Shown piece by piece: positions 43,021-51,405 of a stretch of 64,000 nt of DNA (positions within the stretch are counted from its first letter, which is position 1; each line of letters begins with the position of its first letter). A model generated the notes under the pieces. That model saw nothing but the letters and a program-made list of their open reading frames with translations. It was not told where the DNA came from and made no database searches. The position numbers and the translations under genes are program-made. The stretch is taken from the NCBI GenBank assembly GCA_035459965.1, contig DATHXC010000005.1:186001-250000 (forward strand), in the 5' to 3' direction. Origin of the DNA: DATHXC01 sp035459965 (lineage in GTDB: Bacteria > Pseudomonadota > Gammaproteobacteria > Burkholderiales > Methylophilaceae).

Positions 43021-43023
43021 GCA

Positions 43024-44007
43024 ATGAGTTTTAGCACGCCTTGGGTATTATGGTTATTACCCCTAGCATTTTTACCGCTGGTGCTTAATCGCACGCACAG
43101 CCGCACTTATTCGTGGATCGCAATGCTGCCGCGAGATCCCCTTTCGGATCTGATAGGCCTGCTGCTGAAGATACTGGCAGTATTGGCATTGATATTCATC
43201 CTGTTTGGTCTGGCTGGCCCACACAGTGCGCAACAACACATAGAGCGCATTGGCGTTGGTGCACAAATCACGTTGGTACTGGATCGCAGCGCCAGTATGG
43301 ATGACCCGTTTTCAGGCGGTAACGACGGTCGCGTAGGCGAAACCAAATCAGTTGCCGCTAGCCGCCTTATTACCGAGTTCGTCAAATCTCGAAAAAATGA
43401 CATGTTCGGTATGATCACCTTCAGCAACTCGGCCATGTATGTATTGCCACTCAGTGAGAACCGCGAGGCCATCCTTGCTGCCATTCAGGCCACTGCTGGC
43501 AGCGCGCTGTTCCAGACCAACATTGGCAGCGGCCTCACCAGCGGTGCCGGCCTGTTTGAAAATGTTCCCGACTCAGGTTCACGCGCCATCATCCTGCTAT
43601 CGGATGGCGGTGGTCGCATGAGTGCCGATGTACAACAGAAGCTACGTGACTGGCTGGACCGACTGAATATAGGGTTGTACTGGATTGTCTTGCGCCAGCC
43701 CGGCGGCCTGAGTATTTTTGATACCACTTATGTTCCGCGTGAGGATGCTGCACTACCGCCTCAAATCGAACTCAACGAATATTTCAAGACTTTAAAGACG
43801 CCTTTCCATGCCTACGAGGCGGAAGACCCGAAATCGCTGGCTGCTGCCATAGACGATATCAATCAGAAGGAAAAAAAGCCGATACGCTATCTTGAGCAGA
43901 TTCCCGGGCGCAACTTTACCCAGCTGTGTTATCTGCTGGCCGCCGCCATGATCGCGTTATTGCTATGTGTAAAATATTTGGAGGTTAGAACATGGCAATC
44001 AGCCTGA
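43024..44007 (+). CDS. mxaC: MxaC-like von Willebrand A membrane protein
   Basis: The 327-residue protein has two N-terminal helices (about 6-20 and 36-62), a von Willebrand A domain with the metal-ion site DRSASMDDP and IILLSDGGGRMS, and a C-terminal membrane helix (about 303-322). This topology places the VWA domain in the periplasm. It begins three bases after mxaA stops, and its 3' end overlaps mxaK by 16 bp, indicating tight coupling in the cluster. Confidence 0.8.
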   Translation: MSFSTPWVLWLLPLAFLPLVLNRTHSRTYSWIAMLPRDPLSDLIGLLLKILAVLALIFILFGLAGPHSAQQHIERIGVGAQITLVLDRSASMDDPFSGGNDGRVGETKSVAASRLITEFVKSRKNDMFGMITFSNSAMYVLPLSENREAILAAIQATAGSALFQTNIGSGLTSGAGLFENVPDSGSRAIILLSDGGGRMSADVQQKLRDWLDRLNIGLYWIVLRQPGGLSIFDTTYVPREDAALPPQIELNEYFKTLKTPFHAYEAEDPKSLAAAIDDINQKEKKPIRYLEQIPGRNFTQLCYLLAAAMIALLLCVKYLEVRTWQSA

Positions 44008-44558
44008 AGAAAATTACCGCGTTCAGACTAAGTAGCACCAAGCTAACTTGGCTACTGGGCATCACCGCATTAGTATGCGCGGCCGGAGCTTTACACCAGA
44101 ACAATCGTATTCGCCAGATCGAAGCATTCAATACTGCAGTTAGCCATGCGAGATCGCCAAAAACTGATACGCAAAGCTTCGAGGCCAAGTTTTCCACGGC
44201 TTACTGGCTGGCAAAAAACGAGCGCTACAAGGAATCTTCATTGCTGTTCGTACATTTGCTGGATAAGGCCAATAAGAGCCAGAAATCTGCAATACAGCAT
44301 AATCTGGGTAATATTTTCTTTTTACGTGGCCTGGCTATCAATGGTAGCAATATGACAGTCCGTGACGAGACCGAATACCTGTTGAGACAGGCGAAAAGTG
44401 CCTACCAGCTTTCTTTGCGTTTAGAAAACAATCACTGGGATACCCGGCATAACCTGGATCGCGTGTTGACTATGCTTCCGGGCACTCCTACTCCAGGTGC
44501 TGGTGAATCCGATACACCAGGGCTGATTATGGGCAATATCCCTGTCGGCCTGCCTTAA
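43992..44558 (+). CDS. mxaK: MxaK-like membrane-anchored protein
   Basis: The 188-residue protein has a basic N-terminus, one membrane helix (about 17-35, LTWLLGITALVCAAGAL) and a helical TPR-like periplasmic part (AYWLAKNERYKESSLLFVHL, QKSAIQHNLGNIFFLRG). It ends in a Pro/Gly-rich tail. It overlaps the end of mxaC. Location between the two von Willebrand A genes is the hallmark of MxaK in methylotroph clusters and differs from the generic batA-batB-batC order. Confidence 0.75.
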   Translation: MAISLKKITAFRLSSTKLTWLLGITALVCAAGALHQNNRIRQIEAFNTAVSHARSPKTDTQSFEAKFSTAYWLAKNERYKESSLLFVHLLDKANKSQKSAIQHNLGNIFFLRGLAINGSNMTVRDETEYLLRQAKSAYQLSLRLENNHWDTRHNLDRVLTMLPGTPTPGAGESDTPGLIMGNIPVGLP

Positions 44559-44609
44559 GCAACGGCACTCACAAAACCAAGCTAATAAAGCTATAAGCAG
44601 ACCGACCAT

Positions 44610-45632
44610 ATGCAAACATTTTTTAATTACTTAAGCCACCGACGCGATGCGGCATTGCTCTCAGCCGCCCTGGTATTGTTGCTTATTGCTATTCTTAAGC
44701 CTGCTGTGCCTTTACAGCGCAACATCTACAGCTACATTTTTGTGGCCGATATTTCACAAAGCATGAATGTTGTCGATGCGACACTCAATGGCAAGCTGGT
44801 CTCGCGTCTTGCTTATAGTCAATACTTGATGCACCGCGTAGTGTCGTCGCTGCCTTGCGGCACACGAGTAAGTATCAGTGTTTTCGCCGGTGTCAGTGTT
44901 GCAGCGATGTATACCCCTATTGAAGTCTGTGCAAATTATGCCTCTATTCAGGATACGATAGACCACCTTGAATGGCGCATGGCCTGGTCTGGCAATAGTC
45001 GTCTGCGTGACAGCCTGTTTGCTCTCGCGCGCGTGATACGTGGCTTCCCTGCGCCAGCACAGGTCGTTTACTTTACCGACGGTGAAGAAGCCCCCAAGCT
45101 GCATGTATTCAACACCAAGGATCTGACTAATTTTCAAGGTGGCAGCGATTGGCTATTTGTAGGCATAGGCAGTGACGTAGGTACACCTATACCCAAACTG
45201 GACGAGAAAAATCAGTTGATTGGGTATTGGTCTGGTGAAAGCTTCGCGCTTCAGCCTGGCATCGCACAAATCTCAGAAGCGAATATCGGTACACGCGACG
45301 ATAACGTAGCTGGCGAGAATGATCGTTATCTTTCCAAACTGGACGAAGAATACCTAAAGAGTATCTCCAAAGAAATCAGCGCAAATTATGTGCGCGGAGA
45401 CAGCGTACAAAGCGTGTTATCTGCCATGAAAAAACAGAAACCAGCCAGGCGTGATATAGCGCCATTTGAAGTGGACTGGATACTGGCTGGTCTGGCTGGA
45501 TTATTACTGATAGCAGCCTATATACCACGCCATATTGGCAAGGCCCTAGGTTTGCTTTGGCGCCAAGTAACTTTCAGGTTCAACAAAAAAACGCAGGTCA
45601 AGAAAGTCCAGGTATTTTCTCAGGGGTTATAG
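44610..45632 (+). CDS. mxaL: MxaL-like von Willebrand A membrane protein
   Basis: The 340-residue protein has an N-terminal helix (about 14-32), a von Willebrand A domain with DISQSMNVVDA as the metal site, VVYFTDGEEAP and DWLFVGIGSDVGTPIP, then a C-terminal helix (about 291-310) and a basic tail. It closes the R-S-A-C-K-L order. Its stop codon lies inside the converging ygfX frame, an overlap of 6 bp. mxaD and the structural genes mxaF/mxaI are not in view. Confidence 0.78.
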   Translation: MQTFFNYLSHRRDAALLSAALVLLLIAILKPAVPLQRNIYSYIFVADISQSMNVVDATLNGKLVSRLAYSQYLMHRVVSSLPCGTRVSISVFAGVSVAAMYTPIEVCANYASIQDTIDHLEWRMAWSGNSRLRDSLFALARVIRGFPAPAQVVYFTDGEEAPKLHVFNTKDLTNFQGGSDWLFVGIGSDVGTPIPKLDEKNQLIGYWSGESFALQPGIAQISEANIGTRDDNVAGENDRYLSKLDEEYLKSISKEISANYVRGDSVQSVLSAMKKQKPARRDIAPFEVDWILAGLAGLLLIAAYIPRHIGKALGLLWRQVTFRFNKKTQVKKVQVFSQGL

Positions 45633-46109
45633 CTCACCTGACTGGGTTTCTTGCTGGCCCAATTGATGATTCGGCAATCCCCATAGCAGCCACACTCTTA
45701 ATCGACGTAAGCTCTCATGACCGGAGCTATCCGGCAGCAATAACACATGGCGTGCCCTGTGACTATTCACAGCCCTGATATTGAGCACCATGAGGTAGCT
45801 TGCAACAAAGCTGCTGGGCAGAATCAGCACCTCGCTTTCAGTACCATCACGACTGGTGAGTGTCATCTCCCCTGCCACATTTAGCTTGAGCTGCATCCAA
45901 GAACGGGGGAGTCGCAAGAGTGCATGCTGATAAATAGTGTAAATTGCAGTCAGTACTATCAGTCCAAACCCTGTCAGCCTCAGCCAAAAAGCTAACGGTG
46001 CCATCAGTATGATAAGGCCTGAACTCAGTGCGGCAAAAGTAATCAAACCAGCCAGTCGATACGAAGGCTGCAAAACTATCAGTAGAGGCTTCGCGTTATA
46101 ATGAGGCAC
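45627..46109 (-). CDS. YgfX/CptA-like membrane protein
   Basis: A GTG at 46109 with GGGAG at good spacing gives 160 residues starting (M)PHYNAKPLLIVLQPSYRLA; longer readings of this frame run backward through ygfZ and look non-coding. Two adjacent membrane helices (about 18-37 and 40-60) are followed by a soluble domain with WMQLKLNVAGEMTLTSRDG. This layout and the divergence from ygfZ match YgfX, a membrane protein proposed to be a toxin (CptA) acting on the cytoskeleton in E. coli. Its usual partner sdhE (ygfY) is not beside it here. Confidence 0.62.
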   Translation of the reverse strand: MPHYNAKPLLIVLQPSYRLAGLITFAALSSGLIILMAPLAFWLRLTGFGLIVLTAIYTIYQHALLRLPRSWMQLKLNVAGEMTLTSRDGTESEVLILPSSFVASYLMVLNIRAVNSHRARHVLLLPDSSGHESLRRLRVWLLWGLPNHQLGQQETQSGEL

Positions 46110-46149
46110 ATCCACTCCCAAACTAAAACGAGAAGATAGAACAAGCGCA

Positions 46150-47217
46150 ATGATGACACAATGGCATGATTTTTTGGCAACACAAGGCGCCACCATCGAG
46201 AACCGCACGACGGGTAGTGCCACGATTGTGGATTTCGGTAATGCACATGCTGAGCTAGAGGCAACAGCCGAGGGCCATGTGTTATGTGACCTGTCGCATT
46301 TAGGTTTATTGCAAGTTGCTGGCGACGATGCGGTGACCTTTTTACAAGGCCAGGTGACCAACGACATCAAGCAACTCGATGGCGCTAATAATCAATTCAC
46401 TGGCAGCCAGTACACAGGTTATTGCAATCCCAAAGGTCGCCTGCTGGCATTATTCCTGGCCTTTGCACATCTGGATCATATCCATTTGCAGTTGGATTCA
46501 GCCTTGGTCGAACCTATCCTCAAGCGCCTGAAGATGTATGTCATGCGCTCCAAGGTTGTGATTACCGATGTTTCAGAACAGCTTCTGCGCCTCGGTGTCA
46601 GTGGCGCTAATAGCGAAGCCTTGTTGCAGCAGCTGTTTGGCGCAGCCCCGCAACAGCCTCACCAGATACTCACGCTGGAAAAAGCTACGCTGATTCGTCT
46701 GCCTGGCCCTGTGCCGCGTTACCAGATCTATACCCACAAGGATAATGCACCTGCACTATGGCAGCAGTTAGTACAGCACTTCACACCCGCAGGTAAAACC
46801 TGCTGGGATTACCTGGAAATCCAAGCAGGGATTCCCGAAATTGTCCCGGCGACCCAGGAAGCCTTCGTGCCGCAAATGATTAACCTGGATGCGCTAGGTG
46901 GTATCAACTTCAAGAAAGGCTGCTACACCGGGCAGGAAATCGTGGCCCGCACGCATTATCTTGGCAAGGTGAAGCGCCGTACCCAACTCGCGCACATTGC
47001 ATCGTCTGGCATTGAGCCACCCAAGCCTGCTGATGCGATCCATGCGCACGGCACAGATGATGTAGTTGGTCAGGTTGTGCGCAGTGCGGCAGCACCAGAT
47101 GGTGGCTTTGATGTACTGGCAGAAATACGCTTGGAAAGCCTGGAGAACGGGAAGGTGCAATGGCAGGGGCAGGATTTAACCTTACTGCAGCTGCCTTACA
47201 GCATTGCCGCTGAGTAA
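46150..47217 (+). CDS. ygfZ: YgfZ-family folate-dependent Fe-S maturation protein
   Basis: The 355-residue protein is related to the T-protein of glycine cleavage and contains the invariant YgfZ signature KGCYTGQEIVARTHYLGKVK with its conserved Cys. The N-terminal part (LCDLSHLGLLQVAGDDAVTF, LQGQVTNDI) is also typical. YgfZ binds tetrahydrofolate and supports Fe-S enzymes and tRNA modification. Two adjacent ATGs (46150 and 46153) are possible starts. A TATAAT at 46097-46102 lies 47 bp upstream inside the divergent ygfX and may be its -10 element. Confidence 0.93.
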   Translation: MMTQWHDFLATQGATIENRTTGSATIVDFGNAHAELEATAEGHVLCDLSHLGLLQVAGDDAVTFLQGQVTNDIKQLDGANNQFTGSQYTGYCNPKGRLLALFLAFAHLDHIHLQLDSALVEPILKRLKMYVMRSKVVITDVSEQLLRLGVSGANSEALLQQLFGAAPQQPHQILTLEKATLIRLPGPVPRYQIYTHKDNAPALWQQLVQHFTPAGKTCWDYLEIQAGIPEIVPATQEAFVPQMINLDALGGINFKKGCYTGQEIVARTHYLGKVKRRTQLAHIASSGIEPPKPADAIHAHGTDDVVGQVVRSAAAPDGGFDVLAEIRLESLENGKVQWQGQDLTLLQLPYSIAAE

Positions 47218-47245
47218 TTAAGCTAACAGCTATGGCAAAGCAGCT

Positions 47246-48742
47246 TTATTTGTTACGGTTGCTGGCGCTTAATATGCTCTGGTTACGGCCCACTTGTTTG
47301 GCTTGATACATCGCTGCATCGGCGCGCTCAATCACCTGCTGTACCTTATCATAGGTCTCGGCGTCAAAGCTTTTGGCAGAATAGCTTTCAACCTCATCCT
47401 GCTCCGCCATACTCGCCCCCAGACTTGCCGTGATATGAATCAGCGCACCCTTATAAGAGATGGCTTTGCTTTCTATGCCGATACGAATTTTCTCGGCAAG
47501 CAACATCACCCCGTGTGCGTCGCTATCTTTAACCACAATCAGAAATTCCTCACCGCCCCAGCGACAGATAAAATCTGAGGCACGCATACATGATTTTATG
47601 GTCATGGCCACCTCGGATAACACATGGTCACCACCCAGATGGCCGTAGCGATCATTGACAAGCTTGAAATGATCGATATCCAGCAGAAGTATCGCAATCT
47701 GTGTTTTCTTGCGTGTGCTTTCGTTAAATAACACCTCAACCACAATATCAAAGGCACGCCTGTTAGGCAGGCCTGTCAGCGCATCCGTAGTCGCCATCAT
47801 CTCGACCTGCGTCTGGTAACGCTTAAGCGCTAAATGCGTGAGCAGGATGACGATAGTCGTCACCACCAAACAAAGCAGCAGGTTGAGATAAAGTGTGTAG
47901 CGGATATCTGAAGTGGCTTCGCTCTCACTCTTCTCCACAAAGAGATACCATTTCAGTTCGGGGATATATCTGGCATTGATCAGGTGGGTTGCACCTGCAT
48001 GCTCATATTCGTAAGTACCACTTTCACGCTTGAAAATTTCCGGGAAAAGCTTGCCCAGGCCTTTAATCTGCCTGATATCGGTTCCAGGTAAGTAACTCTG
48101 GTTACCGGACAAGATAATGATGCCTTTAGGGTCTATAAAGTAAACATTGCGGTGAAATCTTTGTTGATAGTTATCAATCAGTTTCTGCACTGAGTCAACG
48201 GTTACCCCCACGCCAGTAGCGCCTATGTATTGATGGGAAAAATCATATACGCGGTAATTAACAAAAATAGTCAGTGCATCTGCGTGTGCCAGATCTTTAT
48301 CTACATTAAGCTCATAAGGCTGGTCGATCTGGCGCACACGGAAATACCACGCATCGCGCGGCTCTTCCTGCTTAACCGATTTAAGGATGCCTTCACCATA
48401 GTAATAATGGCGGGATTTTTCTGATACCAGGAAACTGGAAAACGCTCCGTATTTTTCCTGCACCTCCTGCAGATAGCGACTGATGCGCTCTGTACCCACT
48501 TCACCGTCAATGATCCAGTCCCTGAGAAAAGTATCCGTAGCCATCATGGAGGCAATAAACACGGTACGCACCAGGTCTTTTTGAATCTCCGAATAGATGT
48601 TGTCGGCAGTCAGCGGCAATTCATTATCGACAATCGCATCATGGATGGAATGCTTGGAGACCTGATAGCTGACCAACGAGGTCGCTAAAAACCCGATAGC
48701 GAGTACCAGGGTTAATAAGAATATGAGTTTATGTCTATTCAT
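47246..48742 (-). CDS. Membrane diguanylate cyclase with Cache sensor
   Basis: The 498-residue protein has an N-terminal helix (about 6-26), a large periplasmic double-Cache sensor (about 30-280; GATGVGVTVDSVQKLIDNY and FIDPKGIIILSGN), a second helix (about 283-303) and a GGDEF domain. The active site reads CRWGGEEFLIVV, with an RASD inhibitory site five residues earlier, so activity and feedback inhibition are likely. It lies 27 bp after ftsB on the same strand at the end of the pyrG-kdsA-eno-ftsB run, although it may have its own promoter. Confidence 0.92.
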   Translation of the reverse strand: MNRHKLIFLLTLVLAIGFLATSLVSYQVSKHSIHDAIVDNELPLTADNIYSEIQKDLVRTVFIASMMATDTFLRDWIIDGEVGTERISRYLQEVQEKYGAFSSFLVSEKSRHYYYGEGILKSVKQEEPRDAWYFRVRQIDQPYELNVDKDLAHADALTIFVNYRVYDFSHQYIGATGVGVTVDSVQKLIDNYQQRFHRNVYFIDPKGIIILSGNQSYLPGTDIRQIKGLGKLFPEIFKRESGTYEYEHAGATHLINARYIPELKWYLFVEKSESEATSDIRYTLYLNLLLCLVVTTIVILLTHLALKRYQTQVEMMATTDALTGLPNRRAFDIVVEVLFNESTRKKTQIAILLLDIDHFKLVNDRYGHLGGDHVLSEVAMTIKSCMRASDFICRWGGEEFLIVVKDSDAHGVMLLAEKIRIGIESKAISYKGALIHITASLGASMAEQDEVESYSAKSFDAETYDKVQQVIERADAAMYQAKQVGRNQSILSASNRNK

Positions 48743-48769
48743 CAGGGAGGCATCTGTTGAAGACAGATA

Positions 48770-49183
48770 CTAGTCTTTAGAAGGCTGTTTGATCGCTTCT
48801 GTATTAGGTTTTTTAGGTGGAAGGGAGTCTATTTGAGGGGGTTTTGGCTCTGATATAACAGCTTGCTCTGCTTTGGCAGCTTGTTCTTTTTTATTAGTGG
48901 CAGGCAGATTGGCCTGCTCTATGACCTGGTAAAACACTTCGTCCTGCTTGATCATGCCCAGTTCGCTGCGCGCGCGCTCCTCAATAGCAGCAAAGCCCTG
49001 CTTGAGGTCACGCACTTCCGCATCCAGCGTATCGTTGCGCGCCTTCAGGGTAATGTTTTTATCTTTTTGCTCGTTGATCTGGCGATTGAGGTCCCACACC
49101 CTTAGCCAACTGCCTTTGCCCAGCCACAGCGGATACTGTAGCGAGGCAATGAGCACCACAAAAATAAGAGTGAGGGCTTTCAA
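48770..49183 (-). CDS. ftsB: Cell division protein FtsB
   Basis: The 137-residue protein has a short cytoplasmic start, one membrane helix (about 3-20), the conserved YPLWLGKGSWLRVWDLNRQI, then a coiled coil (about 30-75) and EERARSELGMIKQDEVFYQV, all typical of FtsB. FtsB joins FtsL and FtsQ in the divisome. A Pro/Lys-rich tail of about 45 residues extends beyond the E. coli length of 103. Following eno directly is the usual arrangement. Confidence 0.93.
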   Translation of the reverse strand: MKALTLIFVVLIASLQYPLWLGKGSWLRVWDLNRQINEQKDKNITLKARNDTLDAEVRDLKQGFAAIEERARSELGMIKQDEVFYQVIEQANLPATNKKEQAAKAEQAVISEPKPPQIDSLPPKKPNTEAIKQPSKD

Positions 49184-49208
49184 TGAAGCAGTAGTTTAAG
49201 GGCAGTGA

Positions 49209-50495
49209 TTAACGCGCAATATTATAAAAAGCACTCATGCCGGCATAGCTCGTTGCATCGCCAAGCTCTTCTTCAATGCGCAACAGCTGATTGTATTTGG
49301 CGATACGTTCAGAACGTGACAGTGAACCAGTCTTGATTTGCAATGCGTTGGTAGCAACCGAGATGTCAGCAATCGTAGTATCTTCCGTTTCACCGGAGCG
49401 ATGCGATACCACAGAGGTATAGCCAGCGCGCTTGGCAGTCTCGATAGTCTGGAATGTCTCAGTCAAAGTGCCAATCTGGTTAACCTTGATCAACACTGAG
49501 TTGGCCACACCACGCTTGATACCTTCACGCAGGATCTTGGCATTGGTGACGAACAGGTCATCACCCACCAGTTGCACATTCTTGCCCAAGCGGTCGGTCA
49601 GTACTTTCCAGCCATCCCAGTCATGCTCGCTCATGCCGTCTTCAATGCTGATAATGGGATATTTATCCACCCACGCAGCTAAGTAATCAGTAAATTGCTC
49701 GGAGGACAATTGCACACCTTCTGACTCCAGGTGGTATTTACCATCCTTGTAGAACTCAGAACTGGCGCAATCCAGGCCCAGCAGGATATCGCGGCCCGGC
49801 TCATAGCCCGCAGCAGAAATCGCTTCCAGGATGTACTGAATCGCCGCTTCATTGGATGGCAGGTCTGGTGCAAAACCGCCTTCGTCACCCACTGTGGTGG
49901 CGAGGCCTTTTTTATGCAGAATCTTTTTGAGCGCATGGAATACTTCGGCACCTGCACGCAAAGCCTCACGGAATGTTGGCAGGCCAGCCGGGATAATCAT
50001 GAACTCCTGCATATCCACGCTATTTTCAGCATGAGCACCGCCATTGACAATATTCATCATCGGTGTCGGCAATTGCATGAAACCAGAACCACCAAGGTAG
50101 CGATACAAGGGCAAACCAGACTCTTCAGCCGCTGCACGCGCACAGGCCATGGAAACCGCCAGAATAGCATTAGCACCCAAGCGGGTCTTGTTCTCAGTGC
50201 CATCAAGCTCAATGAGAGTGCTATCGATAAAGCTCTGCTCTTCTGCATCCACACCAACGATGGCTTCTGCAATCTCGGTATTCACGTTCTCGACTGCCTG
50301 CAATACACCTTTGCCCAAGTAGCGCGAGGTGTCGCCATCACGCAGTTCCATCGCTTCCTTGGTTCCGGTAGAGGCGCCTGACGGTACGGCAGCACGGCCT
50401 ATAATGCCGGATTCCAGCAGCACATCGGCTTCAACAGTGGGATTGCCGCGAGAATCAAGAATTTCACGGGCGATGATATCGACAATTGCACTCAT
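49209..50495 (-). CDS. eno: Enolase
   Basis: The 428-residue protein starts SAIVDIIAREILDSRGNPTV and contains GAHAENSVDMQEFMIIPAG, the catalytic Lys region LVGDDLFVTNAKIL (344-region) and the C-terminal signature LIKVNQIGTLTETF and SHRSGETEDTTIADISVA. It interconverts 2-phosphoglycerate and phosphoenolpyruvate. Length and motifs are fully normal. It follows kdsA by 70 bp. Confidence 0.98.
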   Translation of the reverse strand: MSAIVDIIAREILDSRGNPTVEADVLLESGIIGRAAVPSGASTGTKEAMELRDGDTSRYLGKGVLQAVENVNTEIAEAIVGVDAEEQSFIDSTLIELDGTENKTRLGANAILAVSMACARAAAEESGLPLYRYLGGSGFMQLPTPMMNIVNGGAHAENSVDMQEFMIIPAGLPTFREALRAGAEVFHALKKILHKKGLATTVGDEGGFAPDLPSNEAAIQYILEAISAAGYEPGRDILLGLDCASSEFYKDGKYHLESEGVQLSSEQFTDYLAAWVDKYPIISIEDGMSEHDWDGWKVLTDRLGKNVQLVGDDLFVTNAKILREGIKRGVANSVLIKVNQIGTLTETFQTIETAKRAGYTSVVSHRSGETEDTTIADISVATNALQIKTGSLSRSERIAKYNQLLRIEEELGDATSYAGMSAFYNIAR

Positions 50496-50565
50496 GTTAT
50501 TTCCTTAAATTTAAGAATTGCATCAGTTATTTAGTTAAAGTATTTGTACTGTCTTAAAACAATAT

Positions 50566-51405
50566 TTACAACGTTTGCTCGATAAAACCAGCTTTTTTTA
50601 CCAGTCTATCCATATCCACCAGCACTTCCAGCAATGCCTTCATTTTATGTAATGGCCAAGCATTGGGGCCATCTGATAATGCTTTTGCCGGATCAGGATG
50701 CGTTTCCATGAATATACCGGCAATACCGCTGGCCACTGCTGCACGCGCAAGCACCGGCACATGTTCGCGCTGACCGCCACTCTTGTCGCCCTGCCCGCCG
50801 GGCTGCTGGACGGAATGGGTAGCATCGAACACTACCGGGCAATTGGTTTCACGCATGATGGCCAGGCCACGCATGTCTGATACCAGCGTGTTATAACCAA
50901 ACGATACACCACGTTCGCACACCATAATAGTATCCTGGCCTCCATTGGCTTCCTTGGCTTTCTGTACCACCTGCTTCATGTCGCCGGGCGCCAGGAACTG
51001 GCCTTTCTTGATATTCACCGGCTTGCCACAGGTCGCCACGGCGGTGATGAAATCAGTCTGGCGGCAAAGGAAAGCCGGGGTTTGCAGTACATCCACCACA
51101 GAGGCCACTTCCGGCACCTGCTCTTCGGTATGCACATCAGTCAGGATAGGCACCCCTATCTGGCGACGTACTTCATCGAGTATCTTCAGACCTTCCGTGA
51201 TGCCAAAGCCACGGAAAGTCTTGTTGGAACTACGATTGGCTTTGTCGTAAGAAGACTTGTATATGAAGGGGATACCAACAGCCGCACATATCTCTTTGAG
51301 CTGGCCTGCGGTATCAATCGCCATCTGCTGTGACTCAATCACGCAGGGGCCGGCAATCAGGAACAGTGGTTGATCCAGGCCAACCTCAAAACCGCATAAC
51401 TGCAT
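50566..51405 (-). CDS. kdsA: 3-deoxy-D-manno-octulosonate 8-phosphate synthase
   Basis: The 279-residue protein has LFLIAGPCVIESQQMAID, FIYKSSYDKANRSSNKTFRG and ILTDVHTEEQVPEVASVVDV, the KDO8P synthase blocks. The Cys in AGPCVIES marks the metal-dependent class, unlike the E. coli enzyme which has Asn at that position. It condenses arabinose-5-phosphate and PEP for the LPS core; enolase next door makes the PEP. Its start overlaps the pyrG stop (TAATG). Confidence 0.96.
   Translation of the reverse strand: MQLCGFEVGLDQPLFLIAGPCVIESQQMAIDTAGQLKEICAAVGIPFIYKSSYDKANRSSNKTFRGFGITEGLKILDEVRRQIGVPILTDVHTEEQVPEVASVVDVLQTPAFLCRQTDFITAVATCGKPVNIKKGQFLAPGDMKQVVQKAKEANGGQDTIMVCERGVSFGYNTLVSDMRGLAIMRETNCPVVFDATHSVQQPGGQGDKSGGQREHVPVLARAAVASGIAGIFMETHPDPAKALSDGPNAWPLHKMKALLEVLVDMDRLVKKAGFIEQTL

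Noticed and set aside
46110..46370. Upstream extension of the ygfX-like frame
   Set aside because: Antisense to the conserved N-terminus of ygfZ and unlike any membrane protein; GTG at 46109 with GGGAG upstream is a better start.
49731..50381. Open frame of 216 codons antisense to eno
   Set aside because: A shadow of the strongly codon-biased enolase gene; no recognisable domain or ribosome binding site.
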